From Pseudomonas viridiflava (GTDB taxonomy: Bacteria > Pseudomonadota > Gammaproteobacteria > Pseudomonadales > Pseudomonadaceae): a stretch of DNA of 64,000 bases. A model generated the notes under the pieces. The model worked only from the letters and a program-made list of their open reading frames with translations. It had not been told where the DNA came from and did not search any database. Positions 37,418-45,968 of this stretch are shown here, piece after piece; the first letter of the stretch is position 1; each line of letters opens with the position of its first letter. The DNA lies in assembly GCF_900591205.1 (NCBI RefSeq), contig NZ_UUPU01000074.1:1-64000 (forward strand). The letters are read 5' to 3'. The translations under genes and the position numbers were made by a program.

Positions 37418-38476
37418 TCAGACGTCAGTGTCGACTTCTTCAACTTCTTCAACCGGCTCGCGGTTGGCGGCAGCTTTCACGTCTGGCGCTGCAGTCAGCA
37501 GCTTGTCGCGAATCTGCTTCTCAAGCGTGGCAGCGATATCCGGATTGTCCGCCAGGAACTTGGCCGAGTTGGCCTTGCCTTGGCCGATCTTGCTGCCGTT
37601 GTAGGCATACCAGGCACCGGACTTCTCGACGAAACCGTGCAGCACGCCCAAGTCGATCATCTCGCCGTTCAGGTAGATACCCTTGCCGTAGAGAATCTGG
37701 AACTCAGCCTGACGGAAAGGCGGGGCCACTTTGTTCTTCACGACTTTAACGCGGGTTTCGCTACCAACAACCTCGTCACCTTCCTTCACCGCACCGGTAC
37801 GGCGGATGTCCAGACGGACCGAAGCGTAGAACTTCAACGCGTTACCACCGGTGGTGGTTTCCGGGCTGCCGAACATCACGCCGATCTTCATACGGATCTG
37901 GTTGATGAAGATCACCAGGCAGTTGGCGTTCTTGATGTTACCGGTGATTTTGCGCAGCGCCTGGGACATCAGACGGGCTTGCAGGCCCACGTGCATGTCG
38001 CCCATTTCGCCTTCGATTTCAGCCTTGGGCACCAGGGCAGCCACGGAGTCGACCACGATCACGTCGATGGCGTTGGAGCGCACCAGCATGTCGGTGATTT
38101 CCAGGGCTTGCTCACCGGTGTCCGGCTGGGAAACCAGCAGGTCGTCAACGTTGACGCCCAGCTTGCCGGCGTATTCAGGGTCCAGGGCGTGCTCGGCGTC
38201 GACGAACGCGCAGGTGGCGCCCATTTTTTGTGCTTGGGCAATCACCGACAGGGTCAGGGTGGTTTTACCGGAAGATTCAGGACCGTAGATTTCAACGATA
38301 CGGCCTTTTGGCAGGCCACCAATGCCGAGCGCGATGTCCAGACCCAGAGAGCCAGTGGAAATAGCCGGGATCGCCTGACGGTCGTGATCGCCCATACGCA
38401 TTACGGCACCCTTGCCGAATTGACGTTCGATCTGACCCAGGGCCGCAGCCAAGGCTTTCTTCTTGTTGTCGTCCAT
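37418..38476 (-). CDS. recA: RecA recombinase
   Basis: 352 aa. ATP-dependent strand exchange and co-protease for LexA-type repressors; needed for self-cleavage of the PrtR-like repressor at 51920. Walker A GPESSGKTT, Walker B LVIFINQ region and the DNA-binding loops are intact. Start at 38476 with GAGGA upstream; an in-frame codon upstream lies beyond the LexA box and is not used. Confidence 0.98.
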   Translation of the reverse strand: MDDNKKKALAAALGQIERQFGKGAVMRMGDHDRQAIPAISTGSLGLDIALGIGGLPKGRIVEIYGPESSGKTTLTLSVIAQAQKMGATCAFVDAEHALDPEYAGKLGVNVDDLLVSQPDTGEQALEITDMLVRSNAIDVIVVDSVAALVPKAEIEGEMGDMHVGLQARLMSQALRKITGNIKNANCLVIFINQIRMKIGVMFGSPETTTGGNALKFYASVRLDIRRTGAVKEGDEVVGSETRVKVVKNKVAPPFRQAEFQILYGKGIYLNGEMIDLGVLHGFVEKSGAWYAYNGSKIGQGKANSAKFLADNPDIAATLEKQIRDKLLTAAPDVKAAANREPVEEVEEVDTDV

Positions 38477-38516
38477 TAAAGTCCTCACGTAATCAATAAG
38501 GCCTGACGGCCAACAC

Positions 38517-38532
38517 CTGTATAAGTAGACAG
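38517..38532 (-). promoter_or_regulatory. LexA (SOS) box in the recA promoter
   Basis: CTGTATAAGTAGACAG fits CTG-N10-CAG. On the minus strand it overlaps a -10 TATACA placed 16 nt after TTGTGG, 41 nt before the recA start codon. Confidence 0.93.
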
Positions 38533-38559
38533 TATTGTTCCACAAAGATCGGAGATCGC

Positions 38560-39060
38560 CTACCCCTGATTTTCTATTTCTGCTGCAGCTCGTCGCATCA
38601 AGCCCTCAAGGGCGGCCTTTACCGTCTGTCGGCGGACCTCATCACGGTTGCCGGGAAAGTGCTGCAACTCGGTCGTAACCTCATCCCCGACGCCGAACGC
38701 CAGCCACACAGTGCCCACCGGTTTATCCGGCGAACCGCCATCGGGCCCCGCCACACCGCTGACCGCCACGGCAAAGTGCGCCAGGCTTTTTTCCTGGGCG
38801 CCACGCACCATGGCCTCCACCACTTCCTGACTGACGGCCCCGACTTTTGGAAACAAAGTTTCCGGCACATTCAATTGCCGGGTCTTCTGCCGATTGGAAT
38901 AGGTGACATACCCCGCCTCGAACCACGCCGAACTCCCGGGGATCCGCGTGATGGCTTCGGCAATACCGCCACCGGTACAGGATTCGGCGGTAGTGACGTG
39001 GGCATTAAGCACCTGTAAACGGCGACCCAGTTCAGCGGCAAGTTGAGTGATTTCCTTCAC
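38560..39060 (-). CDS. pncC: PncC, nicotinamide-nucleotide amidohydrolase (CinA C-terminal type)
   Basis: 166 aa. Deamidates nicotinamide mononucleotide in NAD salvage. Motifs AESCTGGGIAEAIT, GAVSQEVVEAM and VSGVAGPDGG. It lacks the N-terminal MoCF domain of full CinA. It marks the downstream boundary of the tailocin, whose last gene ends 83 nt from its start. Confidence 0.93.
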   Translation of the reverse strand: MKEITQLAAELGRRLQVLNAHVTTAESCTGGGIAEAITRIPGSSAWFEAGYVTYSNRQKTRQLNVPETLFPKVGAVSQEVVEAMVRGAQEKSLAHFAVAVSGVAGPDGGSPDKPVGTVWLAFGVGDEVTTELQHFPGNRDEVRRQTVKAALEGLMRRAAAEIENQG

Positions 39061-39142
39061 GGTCGTCTCCAGAAGCGGGCGGGGGATTTGCCTACCCTAC
39101 AGGAGCCCATCGGCCATGCAAGTTGCAGAGTGCATCAAGAAA

Positions 39143-39643
39143 CTAACGGGCGACGGACCGCACATAAGCCTGGCAGGCACGCAGGGCAATCAGGGCGTTA
39201 TCACCGTCATCGGTGATGCCGATAATTCGTTGAGCATGCGCCGGGTCAAGTCGGGCTCGCGGGGCTGCATGAACCACGCCGCCGGCGGTGGAGGCGGCAG
39301 GCATTGCACAGCCGGTGGCGAGATCGCCGGCGTTGAGAAGGACTGACAACCGCACATCAGCAGTGGCCAGGCGGTCGCGCAGAACAGCCTGATGACGTTG
39401 GGCATCGCTCAACTCCCGAGCGTGTTGTTGGTCGCCGGCACTGAGCTGTTGCTCCAGGGCCAACCGTTTGTCCTGATCGGCCTGTTGCTGATGCAAGACC
39501 GCCTGACGCTGCTGGCTCAACGCCTGCGCCTGGACGAATGCCTGGCGCTCAAGCTGCGCACCATAGCGCCACGCCTGCACCTGCCAAGTCAGAGCGATCA
39601 ACAGGCAAACGCCGATCAACCGGCAAGCCACTAGCAAACGCAT
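39143..39643 (-). CDS. Rz-like inner-membrane spanin
   Basis: 166 aa from the ATG at 39643 (AAGG upstream); a farther start at 39667 is possible. A single N-terminal membrane anchor (residues 3-20, LLVACRLIGVCLLIALTW) is followed by a long Gln/Ala-rich coiled coil (about 28-95), the i-spanin layout. It joins inner and outer membranes with Rz1 for the final lysis step. It overlaps the endolysin gene by 13 nt. Confidence 0.85.
   Translation of the reverse strand: MRLLVACRLIGVCLLIALTWQVQAWRYGAQLERQAFVQAQALSQQRQAVLHQQQADQDKRLALEQQLSAGDQQHARELSDAQRHQAVLRDRLATADVRLSVLLNAGDLATGCAMPAASTAGGVVHAAPRARLDPAHAQRIIGITDDGDNALIALRACQAYVRSVAR
39190..39405 (-). CDS. Rz1-like outer-membrane lipoprotein spanin, nested in Rz
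   Basis: 71 aa in the +1 frame wholly inside the Rz gene. GGGAG lies 8-9 nt before its ATG. The N-terminus is a short hydrophobic signal with a possible lipobox ending MCGC (Cys20), followed by a proline-rich part (PPAVQCLPPPPPAAW), both typical of Rz1. The lipobox is not canonical, so it rests mainly on position, ribosome-binding site and proline content. Confidence 0.65.
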   Translation of the reverse strand: MPNVIRLFCATAWPLLMCGCQSFSTPAISPPAVQCLPPPPPAAWFMQPREPDLTRRMLNELSASPMTVITP

Positions 39644-40182
39644 AACACCGCCTTCGCCCGCGCCCACAGTTGCAAGCGCTCCTGCAGCCCATTCAGCCCG
39701 CCGTTGATGCGCCGCGTGATGCGGGTGAACTGGTCCTCATCGGCCAATTCATTCAAGCCATTGCTTTGCCAGAACCAGGCCGCCGACTCGGCCGCCCACT
39801 GCGGTTGTTCCAGCAGCTGCGGCTGATGCAACAACCGATCATCGCCAAACAGCGCTTGGCTACAGGCCAGGTAGTTGCGCCGCCCGGTAATCTGGATCAG
39901 CCCCCTGCCCCGGTACGTCTGCCCGTCGCCGTCGGCTTCGGGGGTGTTGCCCAGGCGGGCGGCCAAGGGGCCGGTGTCGTATTTGCTCAGGTATTGATCG
40001 CTGCCCAGTTCACGCACGTAGCGCAGCTCGCCGGATTCATGGGCGATTTGGGCGATAAATGCCGCTGCGCGCCGCGCCGTAGTGACTTGGCGATTGGCCA
40101 TGGCACTGTTCAACGCCCCTATAAAAACCCCCGCTTGGGCGCGGGCGTCAGGCAGGATCTGCTGCAACTGTTCAAGTGTCAT
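39631..40182 (-). CDS. GH19 chitinase-type endolysin
   Basis: 183 aa. Degrades peptidoglycan to release tailocins. Glycoside hydrolase 19 features: catalytic Glu in IAQIAHESGELRYVRE and the substrate loop YRGRGLIQITGRRNY. No signal peptide, so export depends on the holin at 50982. I use the ATG at 40182 (MTLEQLQQIL); one at 40197 directly abuts the upstream stop and is possible. Confidence 0.9.
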   Translation of the reverse strand: MTLEQLQQILPDARAQAGVFIGALNSAMANRQVTTARRAAAFIAQIAHESGELRYVRELGSDQYLSKYDTGPLAARLGNTPEADGDGQTYRGRGLIQITGRRNYLACSQALFGDDRLLHQPQLLEQPQWAAESAAWFWQSNGLNELADEDQFTRITRRINGGLNGLQERLQLWARAKAVLCVC

Positions 40183-40197
40183 CACGCACCCAGTCAT

Positions 40198-41205
40198 TCA
40201 AGAGGCCAAACCACTGGCGGTGATCGAACTCCGATAGCCCTTGGCATCCCCACTGTGGATTACCTTGTCGATCGACCAGCGCCCCTGCATATACACCGGC
40301 CATGTCTCATCGAGCAGCACCAACCCTTCGGCAGACAGCTGCGGATTGCCGGGACACTCGATGGCCAGTGCCAGCCCTTGCTGGCCAGCCCGACGCAACG
40401 CCCCTTCAGCCACGGTGCGAGCCTCGTCTTCACTCTGACAGCGTTGGCGTAGGGTTTTGAAGGGCGCAGTGCCGACCTGCACTACCCGCTGCTTACACGC
40501 AGCGTTATCCCACCACGTAACGCGGCAGCCCTGGTATTTGGACCTGGCTTTTTCATCGAGCTTGGCGGTGGTAAAAGCCTGGTCGCCAGGACGATTGTCT
40601 TGAGTGACCGACAGCTGCACATCGGGCAATTGCTGACCGGACAATGACTTGACCTGGCCGCTCTGCGCCAGCACGTACAGCTCGTTGATCGGTTTGCACA
40701 CCGCGCTATAGCGCCCCGCGAGCCGCGTGATAAACGCCATGTCGGATTCGTTGGACTGGTCCAGATGAGGGATCGAAATGCCCTCCAGCGCCGGCGCCAC
40801 CCGTGGCGAAAAACCGTGGCGCGTGACCAGTTGACGAAACAATGCCCCCAACGTCGTCGGCCCATGGCTGGCAGACCTGCGCTGGCGATAGCCGCTGGCA
40901 TCCAACACGCTGAACGGCGCCGCCGAGGCGACGATGTGCAGGCGCAGGGGAAACAGCATCGGCGTACGCTGGGTGACCACAAACTCGCCCTTTTCAACCA
41001 GCCCGGATTCCAGATAGCCGACCCGCAGGCCGATCTTGCCGCCCAAGCTCGGCAACCCCTCCAGCCCCTCGATATTAATCGTCAATTCCAGCCGATCCGA
41101 CTCGATACCGGCCGCATCGGTATGGCTCCAACTCATCACCCGTTGATTGAGCAGCGCCGCATTGGCGCCGTAAAACTCCACGCTCGGCGTAAATCCCATC
41201 GGCAT
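40198..41205 (-). CDS. Tail protein D (baseplate hub, late-control D family)
   Basis: 335 aa. Homologue of P2 gpD/T4 gp27, the hub between tail tube and spike. Motifs: VMSWSHTDAAGIESDRLELTI near the N-terminus and QSNESDMAFITRLAGRYSA in the middle. Strong SD AAGGAGG before the ATG at 41205. Positional equivalent of the last tail gene of R pyocins. Confidence 0.9.
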   Translation of the reverse strand: MPMGFTPSVEFYGANAALLNQRVMSWSHTDAAGIESDRLELTINIEGLEGLPSLGGKIGLRVGYLESGLVEKGEFVVTQRTPMLFPLRLHIVASAAPFSVLDASGYRQRRSASHGPTTLGALFRQLVTRHGFSPRVAPALEGISIPHLDQSNESDMAFITRLAGRYSAVCKPINELYVLAQSGQVKSLSGQQLPDVQLSVTQDNRPGDQAFTTAKLDEKARSKYQGCRVTWWDNAACKQRVVQVGTAPFKTLRQRCQSEDEARTVAEGALRRAGQQGLALAIECPGNPQLSAEGLVLLDETWPVYMQGRWSIDKVIHSGDAKGYRSSITASGLAS

Positions 41206-41214
41206 GATGCCTCC

Positions 41215-41427
41215 TTAATCCCAAGCAGTAACAGGACGTGCAGCGGCCGGCTGCGACGGCAGTTCTGGCACCCGTACCCAGACATCCGCCGGCAACACCG
41301 GGCCAAGCTCTGCAAGATCAGGGTTGAGGCGCCAGAGCTGCTCTTCAGCCACGTCATCGCAACGCCCCAGCTCGCGGTACAGCAGCAGGTTGACCGAGTC
41401 ACCGGCAATACTTCGTGCTCTACGCAT
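41215..41427 (-). CDS. Tail protein X
   Basis: 70 aa. P2 gpX-like: a small LysM-type tail protein, here with GDSVNLLLYRELGRCDDVAEEQLWRLNPDLA. Overlaps gpU by 8 nt. Its size and place between U and D are conserved. Confidence 0.85.
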   Translation of the reverse strand: MRRARSIAGDSVNLLLYRELGRCDDVAEEQLWRLNPDLAELGPVLPADVWVRVPELPSQPAAARPVTAWD

Positions 41428-41803
41428 TGACGAATTCCTCCAGCGTCAGTGTCCAGCCGATAACCATGGCGGTGCCGTCGTCGATCACGTTGCTCTGGTT
41501 TTCGGCGATCGTCGTGACACGCCACAGGCCCCAGTTGCGGCCGATACCATCCACCAGCGGCAACGGCCTGCGCTCGTCCTGCAAGGCGCGCAGCTCATCC
41601 AGCCGCTGCATGCCGACGGCATACATGGCTTTGCCGGTGAACGTCAGGGTTTCCAGTTTTTGCCCGGTTTGTCGCGACTGCGCCTTGCTGGCAATGATTT
41701 CCAGACTGGTCCAGCCACCATCGCTGCTCCGTGCGAGCGTGTCGTAGGCGAACCCGCGGGACAGTCCGAAAATAAAGCTACCCAACACCATTTGTTGTCG
41801 CAT
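41420..41803 (-). CDS. Tail completion protein U
   Basis: 127 aa. P2 gpU-like tail terminator (VLGSFIFGLSRGFAYDTLAR; LVDGIGRNWGLWRVTTIAE). Its start shares one base with the tape-measure stop (TGATG). Confidence 0.88.
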   Translation of the reverse strand: MRQQMVLGSFIFGLSRGFAYDTLARSSDGGWTSLEIIASKAQSRQTGQKLETLTFTGKAMYAVGMQRLDELRALQDERRPLPLVDGIGRNWGLWRVTTIAENQSNVIDDGTAMVIGWTLTLEEFVNA

Positions 41804-43062
41804 CAGACCCTCCCATCATTGAGCGCAGCATCGGTGCGTGCGCTGTACAGCTCACCCATCGACAGCGGCGTGAACTGCGCCTCGATCTGCTGCACCACCA
41901 GCGTGGCAAGGTCTTGATGGCTGGCCTGCTCGGGCGCATTGATCGTGATCTGCGGGGCGAAATTGATTGGCCGGTTGCTGGATTGGGCGTTGCCGAGGTC
42001 TTTGCTGACGTCGCTGGGCGCGCGCAAACGGTCGGGCGTTCCCATCAGTTTGTCGCTCAGCCAGGTGCCGATATCGCTACCGGCAAAATTGCCAATCGCG
42101 CCGCCGACCGTCTTGCCCACCGCACTGCCGATCACACTGCCGAGCACGCCGCCCAACAACGTCCCGGCGCCGGGAACAATCGACCCCAGCGCGGCACCGG
42201 CCAACCCGCCAAGCCGCCCTCCGACGAAGGAGCCCACGGCGCCCCCCGCATAGCCGCCAGCCACGGCCCCACCTGCGGAGGCAACGCCGGAGCCGACGGC
42301 TTTCATATCGCCCGCAGCAATACCTCGGCCGATATCGACACTGGCGCCGACCAGCAACAACGGCAGGACTGCCTTTTGGGCGCTTTGTGCAACCTTGGCA
42401 ACCGGCCTGATCAATCTGGACAGTGACGGTTTTGCAGAAGCACCTTTGGGCGTTGCGGATTTGCCTTTGCTTGTACCGCCCCCTGCGGGGCCCGTTGGTG
42501 CAGAGCCTTCGCCCAGCACTTTGCCGGCCACTTTGTCGAAGACCTTGTCCTTTACGGCGTCGAATACACCGGAAACCAGCGGAGCCAATGCGGCGCCCGC
42601 CAGAGTGACCGCAGCGGTGGTTTTTGGCAGCGCCTCTGCCAGCGCGGTCAAGCCATCGACAACCTCGGTGAGGATCATCAACGAGGTATCCACTACCGGC
42701 GCCTGCGCCTTGTCAACGGCTGTGGAAAGGCGCGTGGCGCTGGCTTCATAAGCCTGTCGACGCCGTTGCGTGGACTCCGGCTCCGTGGAAGCCTTGTCAC
42801 TCGGCTTCTGCCGGGTATCCAGGATTTTGAGCAACGACGCATTGAATGTCTCAAGGGTATCCCTGAGCAGCACCTGCTCCACCACCAGGCGATTGATCAC
42901 CTGGCTGGCACTGGCCAGTGCAAGCCCCAGCCCCGACAGCGGCCGTTGCACGGCATCCAGGCTTGAAGGCCCGATGAGGCTTTGCGGCACGGGGGCTGTG
43001 TCAGCCACAACACTCGCGCTGTACGTCAGCCCGGCAGCGGCCAGCGAATAGTTGATTTGCAT
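41803..43062 (-). CDS. Tail tape measure protein, short
   Basis: 419 aa. Sets tail length and is placed as in P2 (gpT). The N-terminal half is helical, while residues about 235-345 are a Gly/Ala-rich membrane-like region with repeats such as GGAVAGGYAGGAVGSFVGG. P2 gpT, which spans a tail of about 135 nm, has about 815 residues; by the usual 1.5 angstrom per residue this protein would fit a tube near 63 nm. I see no frameshift or internal stop that would explain the size. Confidence 0.87.
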   Translation of the reverse strand: MQINYSLAAAGLTYSASVVADTAPVPQSLIGPSSLDAVQRPLSGLGLALASASQVINRLVVEQVLLRDTLETFNASLLKILDTRQKPSDKASTEPESTQRRRQAYEASATRLSTAVDKAQAPVVDTSLMILTEVVDGLTALAEALPKTTAAVTLAGAALAPLVSGVFDAVKDKVFDKVAGKVLGEGSAPTGPAGGGTSKGKSATPKGASAKPSLSRLIRPVAKVAQSAQKAVLPLLLVGASVDIGRGIAAGDMKAVGSGVASAGGAVAGGYAGGAVGSFVGGRLGGLAGAALGSIVPGAGTLLGGVLGSVIGSAVGKTVGGAIGNFAGSDIGTWLSDKLMGTPDRLRAPSDVSKDLGNAQSSNRPINFAPQITINAPEQASHQDLATLVVQQIEAQFTPLSMGELYSARTDAALNDGRV

Positions 43063-43068
43063 ACCGCT

Positions 43069-43763
43069 CTACTCCTGTTTAACGCCAAGGCGAGTCATCG
43101 CGATGTCGTAGCGGCGCAAGGCTTTTGCGGCGTCCCAGTCGAGGATCTCCGCTTCAGTGACCGAATAAACCAGCGGCACCACATCGAGGATCACTTCGAT
43201 GTCGCGGTGCGAAAGAAGGCCGCCGGTTGATTTAAAAAATCGTCGATGCGCGCCTGCAGCTCGGTCCAGTCGGGCACGGTCAGGCCGGCGAGGTCGGGGA
43301 TCATCAAGCCGGTGCAATGGGCGGTAATGAATTCGGCGCGCGCTTGGGTGGTGGCGAGCTTTTTCATCACTTTGGTGGCACGCAGCGCGGGCATTTCCAA
43401 CGCAAGTTCGGTGAGGGAACGGCCAGCGGCGTCGAGGGGCAGCAACAGTCGGACGGGCTGGTCGTGGGCGGGCTCCTTGGGTTCGCCGAGGAAGAACGAC
43501 GCAGGGCGCGTCGACATCTCGTGTACGTACTGGGCGATGGTCACGTAGTCCGGGCGCTTGAGCTGGTCGAGTTCCTTTTCCGACAGGCCGGTGGCGAGTT
43601 TCGCCAGCTCAAAGAACTGGTCGTCCTCGTCATCACCGGCCAGGGCCAGCGCGTCTTTTTGCGCGGCGTAGTACAGCGGTTTGAGTTGCACCTGCTCGAT
43701 CGTCGCACCCGTATCGGCGCTGATCGGGGACAGCAGGCAGTGCAGCGGTGGCATCCAGGCCAT
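43069..43763 (-). CDS. Tail assembly chaperone E-E', -1 frameshift fusion
   Basis: Predicted 231-aa product. Ribosomes read gpE from 43763 to the slippery heptamer T-TTT-TTA (43239-43233 on the minus strand), move back one base, and continue KSTGGLLSHRDIEVI to the stop at 43069. The frame beyond the slip has no start codon of its own that makes sense. P2 uses the same type of -1 shift (T-TTT-TTG) to make E+E'. About 177 residues come from E and 54 from E'. Confidence 0.85.
43191..43763 (-). CDS. Tail assembly chaperone E (unshifted product)
   Basis: 190 aa. Coats the tape measure during tail assembly together with the frameshifted form. Start at 43763 (MAWMPPLHCLLSP), with AAGGAAT 8 nt upstream; starts farther upstream run into a REP-like insertion. 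Longer than P2 gpE, with an acidic N-terminal half (GDDEDDQFFELAKLATG). Confidence 0.82.
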   Translation of the reverse strand: MAWMPPLHCLLSPISADTGATIEQVQLKPLYYAAQKDALALAGDDEDDQFFELAKLATGLSEKELDQLKRPDYVTIAQYVHEMSTRPASFFLGEPKEPAHDQPVRLLLPLDAAGRSLTELALEMPALRATKVMKKLATTQARAEFITAHCTGLMIPDLAGLTVPDWTELQARIDDFLNQPAAFFRTATSK

Positions 43764-43827
43764 GGGGCTATTCCTTGGTAAAACGTGGTTAAAAAATACC
43801 GAGCATCTCCGGGTGAGCACGATCAAT

Positions 43828-43957
43828 GTGGGAGCTGGCGGTTCGACTTGCCCGCGATGCAGGCGACTCGGTTTGCCAGTTGCACCGAAGTGACGCGCTA
43901 CACAGTTTTAAAGGCTGACACCTCCCTAGGTGGCGAGCGGGCAAGCCCGCTCGCCAC
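43828..43957. repeat. REP-like sequences inside the tailocin
   Basis: A broken REP (GTGGGAGCTGGCGGTTCGACTTGCCCGCGAT) at 43828 and a perfect REP hairpin at 43930-43957 (GTGGCGAGCGGGC-AA-GCCCGCTCGCCAC) fill the space between the tube gene and gpE. It is the only wide gap in the structural genes. Confidence 0.85.
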
Positions 43958-44039
43958 AACGGCCTGTTTGCAAAACTTAGGGGTATAGCAGGCAATCCGG
44001 CTCTCCCTATTGAACGCGCCCACTTCAGATCACGGTTCC

Positions 44040-44546
44040 TTAAGGCATCAGCACCGCGCGACGGGCATCGCCGAGAATGTCGACGCCGTTGAGCACGAAT
44101 TTCTGAGTGCGCACGTCGATGTCGATCACCGAAATGCCGTTTTCCAGGCGGTTGTAGGTGCGGCAGGACAGTTCCAGGGTGGTGGTGGCCTTGTCGCCCA
44201 TCTTCAGCTTGGCTTCCGCCAGGGATTTCAGCTTGCCGCCCACGGTGTGGTAGGTGAAATAGGTTTTGCCGTCCTGATCCTGGCCGGCTTCACGCACGTT
44301 CAGCAGGATGTCGTCGCCCAGGCGCACGCCCAGGGCCAGCATGATTTGCGGGCCGGCGCCTTGCAGCACCAGGGTGGCGCCGAGCACCTTGCCGCTCTTG
44401 GCCATTTCTTCGGCGATAAAGCGCCCACCGGACATGGCCTCCATGTCGAACTCGATCTTCGGCGGGGTGAATTCCTCCACGGTCGCGGACAACGGCAAAC
44501 CTTGAAGGGTGGCCGCAATGGCCTGTCTGACTCGGTTGGTAAACAT
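44040..44546 (-). CDS. Tail tube protein FII
   Basis: 168 aa. P2 FII-like inner tube subunit (MFTNRVRQAIAATLQGLPLSA; KLKMGDKATTTLELSCRTYNRLENG). Its start overlaps the sheath stop by one base (TAATG). Both products are needed in near-equal amounts, which fits the coupling. Confidence 0.92.
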   Translation of the reverse strand: MFTNRVRQAIAATLQGLPLSATVEEFTPPKIEFDMEAMSGGRFIAEEMAKSGKVLGATLVLQGAGPQIMLALGVRLGDDILLNVREAGQDQDGKTYFTYHTVGGKLKSLAEAKLKMGDKATTTLELSCRTYNRLENGISVIDIDVRTQKFVLNGVDILGDARRAVLMP

Positions 44547-45712
44547 TAGAGAACGTCCTCCAGGAACTGCTCGATGATTTCATCGCGGGCGTTGAGTTGA
44601 TAAATCATGTGTTCGTTCGGCGCATAGCGGCCGTAGTCGATGACGATGAACCAGGTGCCGTTCTTGTACTTCTCGACACTGTTCAATTCCGGGTGCAGGT
44701 ACACGCTGCCGCCGGGGATGGTTTCGTCGGCGACCAGGGTTTGCAGCCAGTCGTTGATGCGCTTGACCTCCTGATCCATGAAGGACTTGGTGAGGTTCTT
44801 GGCCATGGCTTTCTGGCCGGCCTTGACCAGCTTGCGGCTGATCGCGTCTTCCAGGCCCACATAGCTGATGAATTTGCCGGTAATGGAGCGGTTACCCAGC
44901 AGCGAGAAACCGCCGAGGATGGTGCGGGCGTAGTAGCTCACGCCGTAGCGGTTGAGCAGGTCGCCTTCGGTGGAGGTGTCGAGGATGTTGTACTCGACCA
45001 CGCGGGAAACGTCCTCGGCGAATGTCACCTGATTCCCAGGGCTTTCCCACTGTTTGACCTTGGCCAACGCCGCAATGGCCAGCGAGGACGGCGCAAGAAA
45101 CACATTTTTCTTCGCCGCCTTGGAGTACACCGACGGCATGTTGTGCACCAGCAGGCAACGGTCGAAGCCAAGGTCGGCACCGCCCAGTTCGCCGCTGTAG
45201 GTCACTTGGTCAGCGACGGATGCGTCCTTGCCATCCAGCACCACACGCGCCTTGATGCGCTTGCCGAAGGAGGCAAACTCACCGGCTACGGCTTTGACGC
45301 CGGTGAAGCCAGGGGCGCCGATGATGGTCAGGTCTTCCGGCACACTGGCCAGCGCGGCCAGGCCCAGCTTGCGGCCGGTCACCGGCTCGTCGCCGCCGAT
45401 CACGTTGTTCTGCGTGTCCGCGGGGGTCGCGCCCTCCTCCACGATCACTACATAGACCGGTACTTTCACCACTTTGAGGATCTGGTACACCGCGTGGAAC
45501 AGCGTGCCGGTCTCGGCACCGGTCGGGTCCAGCAGCGCCTGGGTGGTAAAGCTGTTGATGCGGAACGGCGCGTTTTTCGGGATCGACGCATGCGCATTCG
45601 GCGCGGTGCCGACCAGGCCGATCACGTTGTCCCCCAGGCCACCCATGGCCTCGGGGGATTCAGTCGCATTCACGGTGATGCCGTTGTGCTCGAAGTTCAA
45701 AACCTCAGCCAT
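44546..45712 (-). CDS. Contractile tail sheath protein FI
   Basis: 388 aa. P2 FI-like sheath; its presence marks the particle as R-type (contractile). Motifs: GDNVIGLVGTAPNAHASIPKNAPFRI, IGAPGFTG and the C-terminal handshake part (FMDQEVKRINDWLQTLV, GTWFIVIDYGRYAPNEHMIYQLN). Confidence 0.95.
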   Translation of the reverse strand: MAEVLNFEHNGITVNATESPEAMGGLGDNVIGLVGTAPNAHASIPKNAPFRINSFTTQALLDPTGAETGTLFHAVYQILKVVKVPVYVVIVEEGATPADTQNNVIGGDEPVTGRKLGLAALASVPEDLTIIGAPGFTGVKAVAGEFASFGKRIKARVVLDGKDASVADQVTYSGELGGADLGFDRCLLVHNMPSVYSKAAKKNVFLAPSSLAIAALAKVKQWESPGNQVTFAEDVSRVVEYNILDTSTEGDLLNRYGVSYYARTILGGFSLLGNRSITGKFISYVGLEDAISRKLVKAGQKAMAKNLTKSFMDQEVKRINDWLQTLVADETIPGGSVYLHPELNSVEKYKNGTWFIVIDYGRYAPNEHMIYQLNARDEIIEQFLEDVL

Positions 45713-45714
45713 GA

Positions 45715-45906
45715 TCAGTCAGCCTTCTTGGTGGTGGCCTTTTTGGCCGGGGTGGAGTTGAGGACGCTGGTAAGTTCCAAGCGGCCGGCGGTGCGCAGGG
45801 CGGATGCTTCGACGTCCAGCAACTCCAGTTGCTGACCGGCGCTGGACCAATGACCGGCGCCGGTAGGGAATGGGATGAGGACGGTGTAGGTTTGGCGGGT
45901 GGGCAT
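45715..45906 (-). CDS. Small tailocin protein of unknown function
   Basis: 63 aa starting MPTRQTYTVLIPFPTGAGHW; GGAG at 9 nt. It ends in a lysine-rich tail (KKATTKK). Placed between the fibre chaperone and the sheath gene and 2 nt before the latter. I recognise no domain. Confidence 0.7.
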   Translation of the reverse strand: MPTRQTYTVLIPFPTGAGHWSSAGQQLELLDVEASALRTAGRLELTSVLNSTPAKKATTKKAD

Positions 45907-45925
45907 GTGTGGGATCTCCAGGCAC

Positions 45926-45947
45926 AAAAAAACCGCTCAGTGGCGGC
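45926..45947 (-). terminator. Second terminator-like hairpin before the sheath genes
   Basis: On the minus strand CCGC-CACTGA-GCGG is followed by seven T. The stem is only 4-5 bp, but the T-run is good. It lies 20 nt before the 63-aa gene. Confidence 0.5.
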
Positions 45948-45968
45948 GAGTAGTTCGGATCGGAAAAG

